Shown piece after piece: positions 12,206 through 24,489 of a stretch of DNA of 64,000 nt. Position numbers and translations under genes: made by a program. The notes beneath the pieces are model-generated. The model saw only the letters and a list, made by a program, of their open reading frames with translations. It was not told where the DNA came from and searched no databases. Position 1 is the stretch's first letter; the number at the start of each line of letters is the position of its first letter. Source of the stretch: Cordilura impudica (Eukaryota; Arthropoda; Insecta; Diptera; Scathophagidae); contig OY821521.1 in the NCBI GenBank assembly GCA_963682025.1, positions 191,828,575-191,892,574 on the forward strand, read 5' to 3'.

Positions 12206-13065
12206 TTAGGGTGGCCCTTAATAATAAACTCTCGGTCTCACCCCCTAGAAATATGCGGATAGTAAAAAAAACTGAGAAATACAAAGTTTTGGGTCAATCC
12301 AAAAAATTTAGAGCTGCCTCAACGCGACTGAAAATTTTAAGTGTGTTTATATGGGGAAAATATTCCAAATTTTTAGCAAGAAAGCCTTGCACATTTGGGT
12401 CTTATATTTTAAGCGTCACATCTAAAAATTCAACAGCAGTTACAAAATATTTGAATTTTTTGAATAAATTGTTTTTTATTAGCTTGGGGTCATATGCGAC
12501 CGCAAAAGAAAATTTTTTAAAACTTAAAAAAGGAGTTTTCAAAATTTTCTCAAAAAATTTTTTTAATTTTTTTAAAAACGTGGTAATAAAACAATACTTC
12601 ATTTGTGAGTGCTCATAGGTATAGAGACCAAAAAAAAAATTATGGCTTTAATTAATTTCTTAAGGTTGAAAAAATTTCGTCAAATTTAACGACCTATTAT
12701 TATTTTTTTTTTTTTGCACAAAAGTGGTCTGGGGCATTCGCTTTTTCTTGGCCAGTTTTTATTCGATTTTGAAGTTATATATGTAGCTTTTTAAAGAGAT
12801 AATTTGGTACTGAAATCGATTCATATAACAACTTGTCGAAAAAATTAAACTATAGAACGAAATTTTCGTAAAAACTGAAAAAAGTCATATTTCCCCCATA
12901 TAAACACAATTGAAATTTTCGGTCGCGTTGAGGCACCTCTAATTTTTTTTTGATTGACCCAAAACTTTGTATTTCTCAGTTTTTTTGCTATTCGCATATT
13001 TCTAGGGGGGTGAGACTTTAAATTCGAACACTTTTTCCGCTCCATATAATGAAGGGCCACCCTAA
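12206..13065. mobile_element. MITE-like element, TTAGGGTGGCC termini, ~155-bp arms
   Basis: Left arm 12206-12360 and right arm about 12892-13065 are inverted copies. Shared words include TTAGGGTGGCCCTT, 'tctcaccccctagaaatatgc', 'ctgagaaatacaaagttttgg' (split by mismatches) and 'tatggggaaa'. Frames at 12199-12618 and 12845-13078 are this inverted repeat read on opposite strands and encode the same peptide stretch (PPRNMRI, RGASTR-like), so they are not genes. Confidence 0.75.
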
Positions 13066-13117
13066 TGTACATGTACATATTAAACTAATTTGAAGAGTTG
13101 CGGCATACAAAATAAAT

Positions 13118-13420
13118 ATTAAATGTCATATATGGAGAGTACTGTAACAGATAAAGTCTTATGACTTAGTGTGAGTTTACAAGTTATCAAAGTTAGTCCT
13201 CGGAAAAAATAGGCAGAATCAGATCAGTGGGCTTGATACCCCCCATACTAAGTAAATATATAATATATATCTAAAGTACTGTAATAGTGACAGCCTTGGA
13301 ACTTTGTCTGAGTTCATGAGTTATTATTGTGAGTAGTCCCATAAAAAATGGGCGGGATCGGACCGGTGGGCGTGGTACCCCCCATGCAAAGTAAATATTT
13401 AATATCATATAACTGGAGTA
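13118..13420 (+). repeat. Satellite D, two ~135-140-bp units
   Basis: Two tandem units with the pattern: atatgg.g.gtactgtaa, then 'cttagtgtgagtt', then 'gggcgggatcggaccggtgg', then 'ccccccatgcaaagtaaatat'. Further copies in inverse orientation occur at 47185-47362, 47731-47854 and 48618-48800. Confidence 0.7.
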
Positions 13421-13430
13421 CGAAAATCAA

Positions 13431-13990
13431 AAATAGCCAAAATCAAAAATCACCATATTTAAAAATCGCAATAAACAAAAATCGACAAAATCAAAAAAAT
13501 AAATAAAAAATAAACAAAAATTGTCAAAGTCCAAAATCGCAAATAACCAAAATCGCTAAAAAACAAAAATCACCAAAAAAAAAAAAAAAAATGCCACAAC
13601 AGAAAATCGCGACTAACAAAAATCGCAAAAAACAAACATCGCTAAAACCGAAAATCAGGAATAAGAAAAATCGCTAAAATCAAAAATCGCTAAAGTTAAA
13701 AATCGCCAAATGCAAAAATCACACAAAACAAAAATCGCCAAAATCAAAAATTGCAAAAAAAAAAAACAGAAGTCGCCAAAGTCAAAAGTTACCAAAATCG
13801 AAAATCGCGAATAAAAAAATCGTCAAAATCAAAAATTGCCAAAACCTTAAAATCGCGAAAAACAAAAATCACAAAAATCAAAAAACGCTAAAATCAAAAA
13901 TTGCAAAACAAAACAATAATTGCCGAAGTCAAAAATCGCCAAAAATCTAAAATCGCAAAAACGAAAATCGACAAAATCAAAAATCGCCAA
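13431..13990. repeat. AAAATCGCCAAA minisatellite
   Basis: About 560 bp of units close to aaaatcgccaaaatcaaa, with frequent one-base changes. Short traces of the same word set occur in inverse orientation at about 47090-47145. Confidence 0.85.
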
Positions 13991-15045
13991 ATATAAATAA
14001 ATAAACCGGTCCGATTAAGAATACAGTGCAGTTATGAATTTTTGAAATATATGCTTTCTTCTTCTTTACCACGCACCATTTAAATAAATACAACAGTTTT
14101 CTACAAAATGTATTCTTATTTTTTTATTTCGTTACGATGGAGGTAGCAAAGCGCATCGGGTTACAGGTAGTTTTATATATAAATTGAAAAGTTTACAAAT
14201 AAAATTCTAAAATTAAAATTGAAAATTTCTTAAATTAAAATTGAATGATATTGAAAATTTTGAAATGAAATTTAAAAATTTTGAAATTAGAATTGAAATT
14301 TTTAACTGAAAATTGACAATTGGAATATTAAACTTTAAATATTAAAAATTTTTAAATTAAATTTTAAAAATTAAATTTTTTTTAATTAAAATGGAAAATC
14401 TTTAAATAAAATCTGAAATTTTTTAAATAAAGACTGAAAATTTTTAAACTGATATTGAAAATTTTAAAACTTAATAAAATTTTAGCTTGAGATTCAATTT
14501 GATATTTAAAAAAAAATAAACATATCCTCGTTCGTAAATTATTGTGTTCTATATGCTTTTTGTTAAAGTTTAGTTGCTAAAGTTTAGTTGTTAATTAAAA
14601 AAAACTGAACCGATAAAATTATTGCGACCTTCCTACCAAGGAAAGTACTATAGTTTGTGGTTTTTTCTGTTTAAAAAAAATTCCTCTTTGAAAACGCCTT
14701 TAAGCGTAAGAACTATTAGAACTTAAACATGAATTAATCAAAAAAATCATATAGAACACAATAACTTACAAACGACGATATTTCTATTTCTAAAATTGTT
14801 AATTTTAAATTCAATTAAAAATTTCGAAATTAAAATGGAAAATTTAAAATATAAATTGTTAAAGTTCTGTGATACTATATTAAGTTAGACCTGTGATTTT
14901 GCGTGTACTGTGTTGTCAATATTTATTAAATTTATTTATATTTTTTAAAATTCTGTGTAGTAATGTCCAGTTTTTTATTTACAAATAAATTTTACAAATT
15001 ATATTCCTGACGATGTAACAAAGAATCATTTTATAATAAATTTAC

Positions 15046-15088
15046 GCTCCTGAGGAAGTTTGAATAAAGCAAACGAAACGTCGAGCAG
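15046..15088 (+). ncRNA. Hammerhead-ribozyme-like motif 3 (right terminus)
   Basis: Identical in core, stems and loop to motif 1 but on the + strand, because it lies in the opposite inverted arm. It has GCTC, CTGAGGA, A, GTTTG...CAAAC, GAAAC, GTC, GAGC. Confidence 0.45.
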
Positions 15089-15170
15089 AAACATGATATT
15101 TAATTGATTTTTATTTACACATAAAAACAGATTATTGACCAAAATAGCCCGTAAGGTAACCCCTCTTTTT

Positions 15171-17540
15171 AAATCTAATATAAATTGAAAACTTTACAAA
15201 TAAAGTTCTAAAATTAAAATTGAAACTTTCTTAAATTCAAATTGAAAATTTCTAAATTTTGAAAATTTTTAATTTAAATTTGAAAATTTTGAATTGAAAA
15301 TTGAAAATTTTTTGAAATTTTTAATATTAGATATTAAATTTTAAAAATTTTTAAATTAAAATTTAAAAATTATTATTTTTTAATTAGAATGGAAAAATTT
15401 TTGAAATAAAAACTGCAAATTTTTAAACTTATATTGAAAATTTTAAAACTAAACAAAATTTTAACTTCATATCTGATACTGATACTTTAAAAAAAAATGA
15501 AATATATTTCTTAAATAAAATTCACAAGTCAATGAATACTGTTTATTTATTTTTTTTTGTAAATAATTACCTAAGTTTAGTCATTAATTTAGTTACTTTT
15601 TTCAATACCATCCATATACGAGTTATTTAAAAATTTACTCATGCGCTCACTGTCTGTATTTGTTTAAGATCAATATGATGGATGGCCTGTTTTGTAGAAA
15701 TACACACAATATGCATACGAGTAGACGAATATTTGTTTATTTATCGTTTCAAGTTTGTTTTACGATTTTAAACATATGGTTTTTTCTTATAGGTTAATAA
15801 TATATTTTCACTAATAATTATATTCCTTTTTTTTAATCGTTACTCATAAATCTTATATCGTTTTCTGTTGTGCAAATTTTTGTTAAGCTTTAATTTAAGT
15901 TTCAAAACACGAAATGAAAGTGGTTTATGTCTGTTTTTTTGTTAATCTTTATTTCGGTGGTCTTTTCTTATACTTATTTAAAAACAATCTTTTATTAAGG
16001 TTTCTTTCTTAGTTATTCCTTTATTTTTTTTTTCGAAACCCAGTTGGCTTTTATATACATTCATGTTTTTTCTGAATTTATTCTTTATTTCTTAAACATT
16101 TTTTTTCTCATTATAATTGTCAATAGCGTGCTGTTTTTTTTATAGTTACACAATTGTTGGTTTTCTATTTACCTTTTAAGTGTGTTTTCTTGACACTTTT
16201 ATGTTGTAGAAAAAAATAAATAAAATAAACTAAACAAGAAAAATCTGTACAATGAACTTAAAGACAATTTACTTAAAATTCCTTAGGCAATTAAAACGTT
16301 TTTTTCTTTCTTTTTAAATATATTTACTTAAAGATTTCTTTTCCTAAAAAATATTTTATGACTTTGGGCGAGATTTTTTAATGGAGTTTTTTTTTTAAAG
16401 ATATTGGGATTTTTGATAAATTCGATACGGTAGTTCTAAAGTTTTCTATTTTAAAATTAACCTTATTCCAGTAAAGCAACGGCATTTTTATAATGGCGTA
16501 TTAGAATATAAAAATATGTTAAATAAAACAGTTGTTAAACTGAAAAAGGTATTAGCAAAAACTCGAATAAAAAACATTACTGATCTTGAATATAAAGTTG
16601 ATTTGAAATTAAAAACAGAACTTCGTTTATTGACTGAAATAATGTTAAATATTAATTTTATTTATATAATTATATATTTAATTACAGTAAAATTATATGA
16701 ATGAAAAACCTTTATTTATTTAGAGAAGTTATATTTGATTTTGAAAATTAAATTTACAACAAAAATAAAGTTTGGAAATTTTTAATTAAAGTGGAAAAAC
16801 ATTCTTTTAAAGAATTATTTTGAAATGAAAACTGACAATTAGCATTAAAATTGAAAATATTAAAATCAAAATTTTGCATTTAAAAATTAAAATTAAAAAT
16901 TAAAAAAAAAAAGAATTGAAAAATCTTAAATTAAAATTCATATTTATAATAAAATTTGTACAAGGTGTTACATATAACTTAGATTAAATATAGAGAGTTT
17001 AAATGTAATTAAATCTTTTCAACTCAAACATAATTTTTTTATATAAAATTAATAAGGAACTTTTAATAGTTACGATTTTGAGGAAAATTTAAAAAGCACC
17101 ATCCTTAAACTAAAAAAAATCAAATTAGTTTTAAATTCGTAATTTTAAAATTAAAATTAATAAATTTTAAAATTGAAATTGATAATTTTGAAATTAAAAG
17201 GGAATATTTCAAAATTAAAATTGCTAAAAAATATAATTTTTAAATATAAATTGAAAATTTTAAAATTTTAATTAAAAATTTTACAATTAAAAGTTGAAAT
17301 TTATAAATTTAAAATGAAAATTTTATCAATTTTAAAATTAAGATCAATAATTTTATTAATCAAATTTAAAAAATTTTAAATTAAAATTAAAAATCATTAA
17401 ATTAAAACTAAATTTTAAAATTGAAATGCAAAATAATTAAACTAAAATGTAAAATTTTAAAATTGATATTGAAAATTTTATAAAAAAAAATTTTAAAATT
17501 AAAATTGTTAAAATTGTATTTGAAAAAGAAATTATAAAAT
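15171..17540. other. Gene-free AT-rich region
   Basis: Edges consist of degenerate aaattttaaaatt words. The centre (about 15530-16480) is more complex T-rich sequence with no frame, RNA gene or repeat end recognised. The ORF at 16516-16704 is Lys/Leu/Ile-rich and shows no domain. Confidence 0.5.
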
Positions 17541-20460
17541 TTTTAAATTAAAATTTTTAGTAATAAAATAAAAATTCAACATTTTTTCACTATTATTATT
17601 AAAATTTAAAAATTTTGAAATTAAAATTGAAATTTTTATTATTAAAATTTAAAAATTTTAAATTAAAATTAAAAATCATTAAAAATGTAAATTGCAATTA
17701 AAATTAAATAAAATTAAAAATAATTAAACTAAAATATAAAATTTTAAAATTGAAATTGAAAATTTTGTAAATAAAATTTTAAAATTAAAATTCAAAATTT
17801 TTAAATTAAAATTCTATATTTTGAAAAATAAAATATATAGTTTTTAAATTAGAATTTTAATTTTTAAAATTAAAATTTAACATTTTGAAATATTTATATA
17901 AAAATTTAACATTTTCAAATTAAAATGGGAAAAATTTTGATATTAAATGGAAATCTTTCAAAGAAATATTTAAAATTTTCAAATAAATTCAAAACTTAAT
18001 TCAAATTTTTAAATTGACATTGAAAATTTTAAAATTGAATATTTGAAAATTTTAGAATTGAAAATTAAAAAAAAAATTAAAACTGAAAATTTTAAATATT
18101 TAAACTAGATTGAATATTATAAAATTAATACATATTGAAATTTTCAAAATTAATATTGAGATTCAAATGGAAAATTTTGAAATTTAAATTGAATTTTAAA
18201 TTTTTTTAAAATAAATATGAAAAAGTTTTGAGTTAAAATTGAAAATTTAAAATTAAAAATAAAACTTTTTAAATTGTAATATAATATTTTAAGTTTAAAA
18301 ATTAAAAATTTTTAAACTAAAATTTTAAGTTTTAAAATTGTACATTTAGAAAAATAAATTATAAAATTTTTAAATTAAAATTTTTAGTCATAAAATAAAA
18401 ATTCAACATTTTTTCATTATTATTATTATTAAAATTTAAAAATTTTGAAATTAGAATTGAAATTTTTATTATTAAAATTTAAAAATTTTAAATTAAAATT
18501 GAAAATCATTAAATTGAAATTGAAATGAAAAATAATTAAACTAAAATGTAAAATTTAAAATTGAAATTGAAAATTTTGTAAATAAAATTTTAAAATTAAA
18601 ATTCAAAATTTTGAAATTAAAATTCTATATATTGAAAAATAAAATATAAAATTTTTAAATTAGAATTTTGAGTTTTAAAATCAAAATTTAACAATTTAAA
18701 ATATTTAAATAAAAATTTAACATTTTCAAATTAAAATGGGAAAAATTTTGATATTAAATGGAAATCATTCAAAGAAATATTTAAAATTTGCAAATAAGTT
18801 CAAAATTTAATTCAAAATTTTAAATTTTTAAATTGAAATTAAAAAAATTAAAATTGAATATTTGAAAATTTTAGAATTGAAAATTAAAAAAAAAAATTAA
18901 AATTGAAAATTTAAAATATTTAAACTAGATTGTATATTATAAAATTAAAATGGAAAATTTTGAAATTTAAATTGAATTTTAAGTTTTTTTAAAATAAATT
19001 TAAAAAAGTTTTGAGTTAAAATTGAAAATTTAAAATTAAAAATAAAACTTTTTAAATTGTAATATAATATTTTAAGTTTAAAAATTCAAAATTTTTAAAC
19101 TAAAATTTTAAGTTTTAAAATTGTACATTTGAAAAATAAATTATAAAATTTTTAAATTAAAATTTTTAGTCATAAAATAAAAATTTAACATTTTTTCATT
19201 ATTATTATTAAAATTTAAAAATTTTGAAATTAGAATTGAAATTTTTATTATTAAAATTTGAAAATCATTAAAAATGTAAATTGCAATTAAAAATAATTAA
19301 ACTAAAATGTAAAATTTTAAAATTGAAATTGAAAATTTTGTAAATTTAAAATTAAAATTCAAAATTTTTAAATTAAAATTCTATATATTGAAAAATAAAA
19401 TATAAAATTTTTAAATTTGAATTTTGAGTTTTAAAATCAAAATTTAACATTTTAAAATATTTAAATAAAAATTTAACATTTTCAAATTAAAATGGGAAAA
19501 ATATTGATAATAAATGGAAATCTTTCAAATAAATATTTAAAATTTTCAAATAAATTCAAAACTTAATTCAAAATTTTAAATTTTGAAATTGACATTAAAA
19601 ATTTAAAAATTGAATATTGAAAATTTTAGAATTGAAAATTTAAAAAAAAATTAAAACTGAAAATTTAAAATATTTAAACTAAATTGAATATGATCAAATT
19701 AATACATATTGAAATTTTCAAAATTAATATTGAGATTCAAATGGAAAATTTTGAAATTTAAATTGAATTTTAAATTTTTTTAAAATAAATATGAAAAAGT
19801 TTTGAGTTAAAATTGAAAATTTAAAATTAAAAATAAAACTTTTTAAATTGTAATATAATATTTTAAGTTTAAAAATTCAAAATTTTTAAACTAAAATTTT
19901 AAGTTTTAAAATTGTACATTTTGAAAAATAAATTATAAAATTATTAAATTAAAATTTTTAGTCATAAAATAAAAATTTAACATTTTTTCATTATTATTAT
20001 TATTAAAATTTAAAAATTTTGAAATTAGAATTGAAATTTTTATTATTAAAATTTAAAAATCATTAAAAATGTAAATTGCAATTGAAATGAAAAATAATTA
20101 AACTAAAATGTAAAATTTAAAAATTGAAATTGAAAATTTTATAAATAAAATTTTAAAATTAAAATTCAAAATTTTGAAATTAAACTTCTACATTTTGAAA
20201 AATAAAATATAAAATTTTTAAATTAGAATTTTGAGTTTTAAAATTAAAATTTAACATTTTAAAATATTTAAATAAAAATTTAACATTTTCAAATTAAAAT
20301 GGGAAAAATTTTGATATTAAATGGAAATCTTTCAAAGAAATAAAAGAATTAAAATTTTCAAATAAGTTCAAAATTTAATTCAAAATTTTAAATTTTGAAA
20401 TTGAAATTAAAAAATTTTAAATTGAATATTGAAAATTTTGAAATAATTATTCAAAACTGA
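17540..20460. repeat. AT satellite, ~0.8-kb higher-order repeat, about 4 copies
   Basis: Landmarks recur in the same order. The cattttttca(tt)attattatt block is at about 17583, 18410, 19190 and 19985. The ctata(t/t)attgaaaaataaaatata block is at about 17814, 18624, 19381 and 20188. The aaatgggaaaaattttgatatt block is at about 17925, 18736, 19490 and 20298. Spacings are about 760-830 bp. Internally the unit is built from degenerate aaaattttaaaattg words, so this is a repeat of repeats. Confidence 0.8.
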
Positions 20461-23400
20461 AAATTTTACAATTAAAATTGAAAATTTTAAAATTAGAATT
20501 GAAAATTTTAATAAACTAAATTGAAAATAATATTGAAATTTTCAAAATTAATATTATATTAATATTCAAAATTTAATTAAAAATTTTAAATTTTGTAATT
20601 AAAATGGAAAATTTTAAAATTTAATATTGATTATTGCAATTATTGAAAATTAAAAATTTTATAATTAAAACTGAAAATTTTAAAATTAGATTTGAAAATT
20701 TAAAAAAAAAATGAAAACGGAAAATTTAAATTATTTTAACTAAATTTATGAAATATTATGAAATTAATATTGAAATTTTCAAAATTAATATTGAGATTAA
20801 AATGGAAAATTTTGAAATTTAAATTGAAAATAGAATTTTTTTTTAAATAAATATGAAAAAGTTTTGAGTTAAAATTGAAAATTAAAAACAAAAATTTTTT
20901 AATTGTAATTTAATATTTTAAGTTTAAAAATTCAACATTTTTAAACTAAAATTTTAAGTTTTAAAATTTAAATGGAAAATTTAAAATGAAAACCTAACAT
21001 TTTGAAATTAAAAAGAAAAACAATTTTAAAATTTTTAAATAAAATGGACAATTTAAAATTCAAATTGAAAATTTTAAAATTTTTGAATTAAAATTGATAA
21101 TTAAAATTTAATATTTTAAAACTTAAATTAAAATGGAAAATTTTCAAAATTTGAATAATTTTGAATTTATGATTGAATCGTTTTAAATGAAAACTAAAAC
21201 TTTTGAAAATTTTTAAATTATAGTTGTAAATTTTAAAATTAAAATTAAAAATTATGAAATTAAATAGAAAAATTTTAAATTTAAATTTAATATTTTAAAA
21301 CTAGAGCTAAAATAGTAACTTTTGAATTTATGATTGAAAAGTTTAATATAAAAATGACAATTTTCAAATTATGTAATAATTTCAAAACTAAAAATGTTTA
21401 AAACAGAGTAAAAATTTCAAAATTAAAATCATTTTCAAAATTAAATAATTTTTTAAATAAAATAAAAATTAAATGGAAAATTATGAAGTTAAAAATGAAA
21501 ATTGAAAATAAAACTTTATATGAATGAAAAACCATTTATTTATTTAGAGAAACTATATTTCAAAATAAAATTTACAACAAAAATAAAATTTGGAAGTTTT
21601 TAATTAAAATGGAAAAACATTTATTTGAAAATATTAAAATCAAAATTTTGAATTTAAAAATTAAAATTATAAATTAAAAAAAAAATTATTGAAAATTTTT
21701 AAATTAAAATTCATATTTACATTAAAATATGTACAAGGTGTTACATATATATATATCTTAGATTAAATATAGAGAGCTTAAATCCAATTAAATCTTTTCT
21801 ACTTGAACATATTTTTTTTTATATAAAATTAATAAGGAACTTTTTATAGTTAAGATTTTGTGGAAAATTTAAAATTTAAGATTTTGTGGAAAATTTAAAA
21901 AAAAATCAAATTAGTTTTAAATTCGTAATTAAATTAATTATTATTATTAATTATTAATTTTAATTTTAAAATTTAATTGATAATTTTGAAATTAAAATGG
22001 AAAATTCAAAATTAAAATTGATAATTTTAAAAATTATAATTTTTAAATTAAAATTGAAAATTGTAAAATTTAAATTAAAAATTTTACAATTAAAATTGAA
22101 AATTTTACAATGGAAATTTTATCAATTTTAAAATTAAGATTGATTATTTTATAACTAAAATTTAAAAGTGTAATTAAAATTGAAATTTTTATAATTAAAG
22201 TTGAAAAATTTTATATTTAAAATTGAAAAATTGTATAATTAAAATTGAAAAATTTTAAATTAAAATTAAAAATCATTAAATAAAATTTTAAATTTTAAAA
22301 TTGAAATTACATTTAAAAATAATTAAACTAAAATGTAAAATTTAAAATTAAAAAAAAAAAAAATTTAATTTAAAATTGAAAATATTTAAACTATATTGAA
22401 TATTATGAAATTAATATTGAAATTTTCAAAATTAATATTGAAAATTAACATTTTTAAATTTAAAGGGTAAATTTGGATATTAAATGGAAATCTTTGAAAT
22501 AAATATTTAAAATTTTCAGATAAATTCAAAATTAAATTCAAAAATTTAAGATTTTAAAATTGAAAATTGAAAATTTTGAAATAATTATACAAAATTGAAA
22601 ATGATTGAGTTTGAAATTAATCAGGATCAAAATCATATGTTTTTATTTTAAATAAAGCAAAAAAAATTGGCACATTGGTTTAAAAAATTTATCTATATTC
22701 TGCATGACTGGTTATATAGCTGTTTCGGGTCGAGTCATCAACCCTAACCAAAAGCAGTAGATAGTTTGTTTGGTAAAAAGTTTAATTCATAACCTTTGCT
22801 GAAAACAGCCAAGTAAAATTGAAAATTTTTAAAATTAAAATGGAAATTAAATTAAATTAAAATTTTAAAACTAAAATTAAAAATTTTTAAATTTTAGATA
22901 TAAAACGATTGAAAAGTTTAAAATGAAAAATTAATAAAAAAAACTTTAAAAATGAAAATGTAAACTTTTGAAAATTTTTAAATTATTGTTGTTAATTTAA
23001 AATTATGAAATTAAATAAAAAATATTAAAGTTAATTTTCGAACTAAAATAGTAAATTAAAATGACATTTTTCAAACTGAGCAATAATTTTGACATTAAAA
23101 TTAAACAGTTTTAAAACAAAATAAAAAAATTTAAAAATTAAAATCTATAATTTTTGTATTAAAATAAAAATTTAAATGGAAAATTATGTAGTTAAAAGTG
23201 AAAATTAAAAGTAAAACTTGAGAATTTTTAAGTAAAAATTAAAATTTTTAAATCTTTTAAATTAGAACTTTAAACTTTTAAATTAAAAAATCAAAATTAA
23301 AATTGATAATATTGAGTTCAAAATGGCAAAGTTAGAAATTGAAATCTTTTAAAATTAATACGTAAAAGTTTTAAGTTGAAATTGGAAATTTGAAATTACA

Positions 23401-23952
23401 AATAACTATAATGGAAAATGGAAATTTTAACTGAAAATTTAACATTTTGAAATTAAAAAAAGGAAAAAGAACAACTTTAAAATTAAAATTTGAAAATTTT
23501 GAAATTAAATGGAAATTGAATATTGTAAATTAAAATGGAAAATTTTAAGATTTAATTTAAATATTTTAAATTAAAATGGAAAATTTACGATTGAAAAGCT
23601 TAAAATGAAAATGAAAACTATAGAAAATATTTAAATTTGAATTACAAATTTTAAAATTAAAATTGAAAGAAAAATTCTAATTTTCTTGAAATTGAAAATT
23701 GAAATTTAATATTTTAAAATTAAAATTCAAAATTTTAAAACTAAATGGAAAATTTTCAAAATAAAACGAATAATTTTGAAGTAACGATTGAAAAGTTTAG
23801 AGAGAAAATGACAAATTTGAAATTAGTTAAAAATTTTGAAACTAAAATGGAAGATTTTTAAAAGAAAATAAAAAATTTTTAAATTAATAACGATAAGTTT
23901 TAAATTAAATTAAAAATTTAAAATATTGGCGTAAAAATTTACAATTTTAATG
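20461..23952. repeat. Degenerate AT-rich repeat, no clear long period
   Basis: The same aaattaaaattgaaaatttt vocabulary as on both sides, without a landmark period. A block at about 21530-21850 (tgaatgaaaaaccatttatttatttagagaa) is a diverged copy of 16700-17060. A short more complex island at about 22650-22800 (gcacattggtttaaaa, gggtcgagtcatcaac) has no match elsewhere in the window. No genes. Confidence 0.65.
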
Positions 23953-24318
23953 CCCGTTTTCTCAATTGGCGATTATCTTTTATTCCAACGATAAACTGCC
24001 GATTAAAGAAATTTGGTTTTCTCAATGTCTGGTTTGCTTCTATTTTGCCGCAAAGCTAACCGGCACTCATCTGCCAATTATTTATTTATCGTACAGATAA
24101 ATTATTCTCCCAACTTTAATATCAATTATGAGAGGCATTGCCAACTGAAAATAATTCTCCCAGCTTTCATACGTATTTTGAGAGGCATTGCCTACTGAAA
24201 ATAATGTTTTTGTCGGTACATTGAGAAAACCAAAATTGTTAACCGGCAGTTTATCGGTCCAATAAATTTATGTCCTGGTTAAGTAACAGGCAGTTTGACG
24301 ATACATTGAGAAAACCGG
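23953..24318. mobile_element. MITE, CCSGTTTTCTCAAT termini
   Basis: Outer ends CCCGTTTTCTCAAT (23953) and ATTGAGAAAACCGG (ending 24318) are inverted. A second inverted pair (ggttttctcaatg at about 24014, cattgagaaaacc at about 24221) lies inside. GC content is clearly higher than in the surrounding satellite. No transposase. Confidence 0.7.
24099..24200. repeat. 50-bp tandem duplication inside the MITE
   Basis: Two adjacent ~50-bp units: attctccca(a/g)cttt....gagaggcattgcc(a/t)actgaaaata. Confidence 0.75.
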
Positions 24319-24489
24319 AATAAAACTTTTAAATAAGAACTTAAAATTTTAAAATTTAAGTTTAACATACAATTTTAAATTGAAATTGGTTATTTTGAAA
24401 ATAAATTTGAAAACTTTAAAACTAAATTTGAAAATTTTTAAATTGAAATTTTAAATTTTTAGATTTAATTTTTGATGAAAATTTTAATA

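Larger units (their letters stand above)
10288..15170. mobile_element. Composite with inverted Penelope-like termini
   Basis: The left end (10288-10440, then 10970-11145 after a ~530-bp interruption) is the inverted copy of 14862-15170. Shared words include aaaaagaggggttacc, aatagcccgtaaggtaac, the hammerhead-like block, and the stretch around 'gacaacacagtacacgcaaaatc'. Penelope-like retroelements are known for terminal repeats in direct or inverted orientation that carry hammerhead ribozyme motifs. No reverse transcriptase/GIY-YIG frame is visible here. The interior instead holds other repeats: a family C fragment, a MITE, satellite D and AATCGCC arrays. Confidence 0.5.

Noticed and set aside
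12199..12618. 139-residue frame that looks like a small protein
   Set aside because: Its N-terminal third is the MITE arm; the same peptide appears on the opposite strand at 12845-13078 because the DNA is an inverted repeat. The rest is AT-rich filler.
16516..16704. 62-residue Lys/Leu-rich frame, possible small peptide
   Set aside because: Lies in AT-rich DNA, shows no signal peptide or motif, and similar chance frames abound at this base composition.
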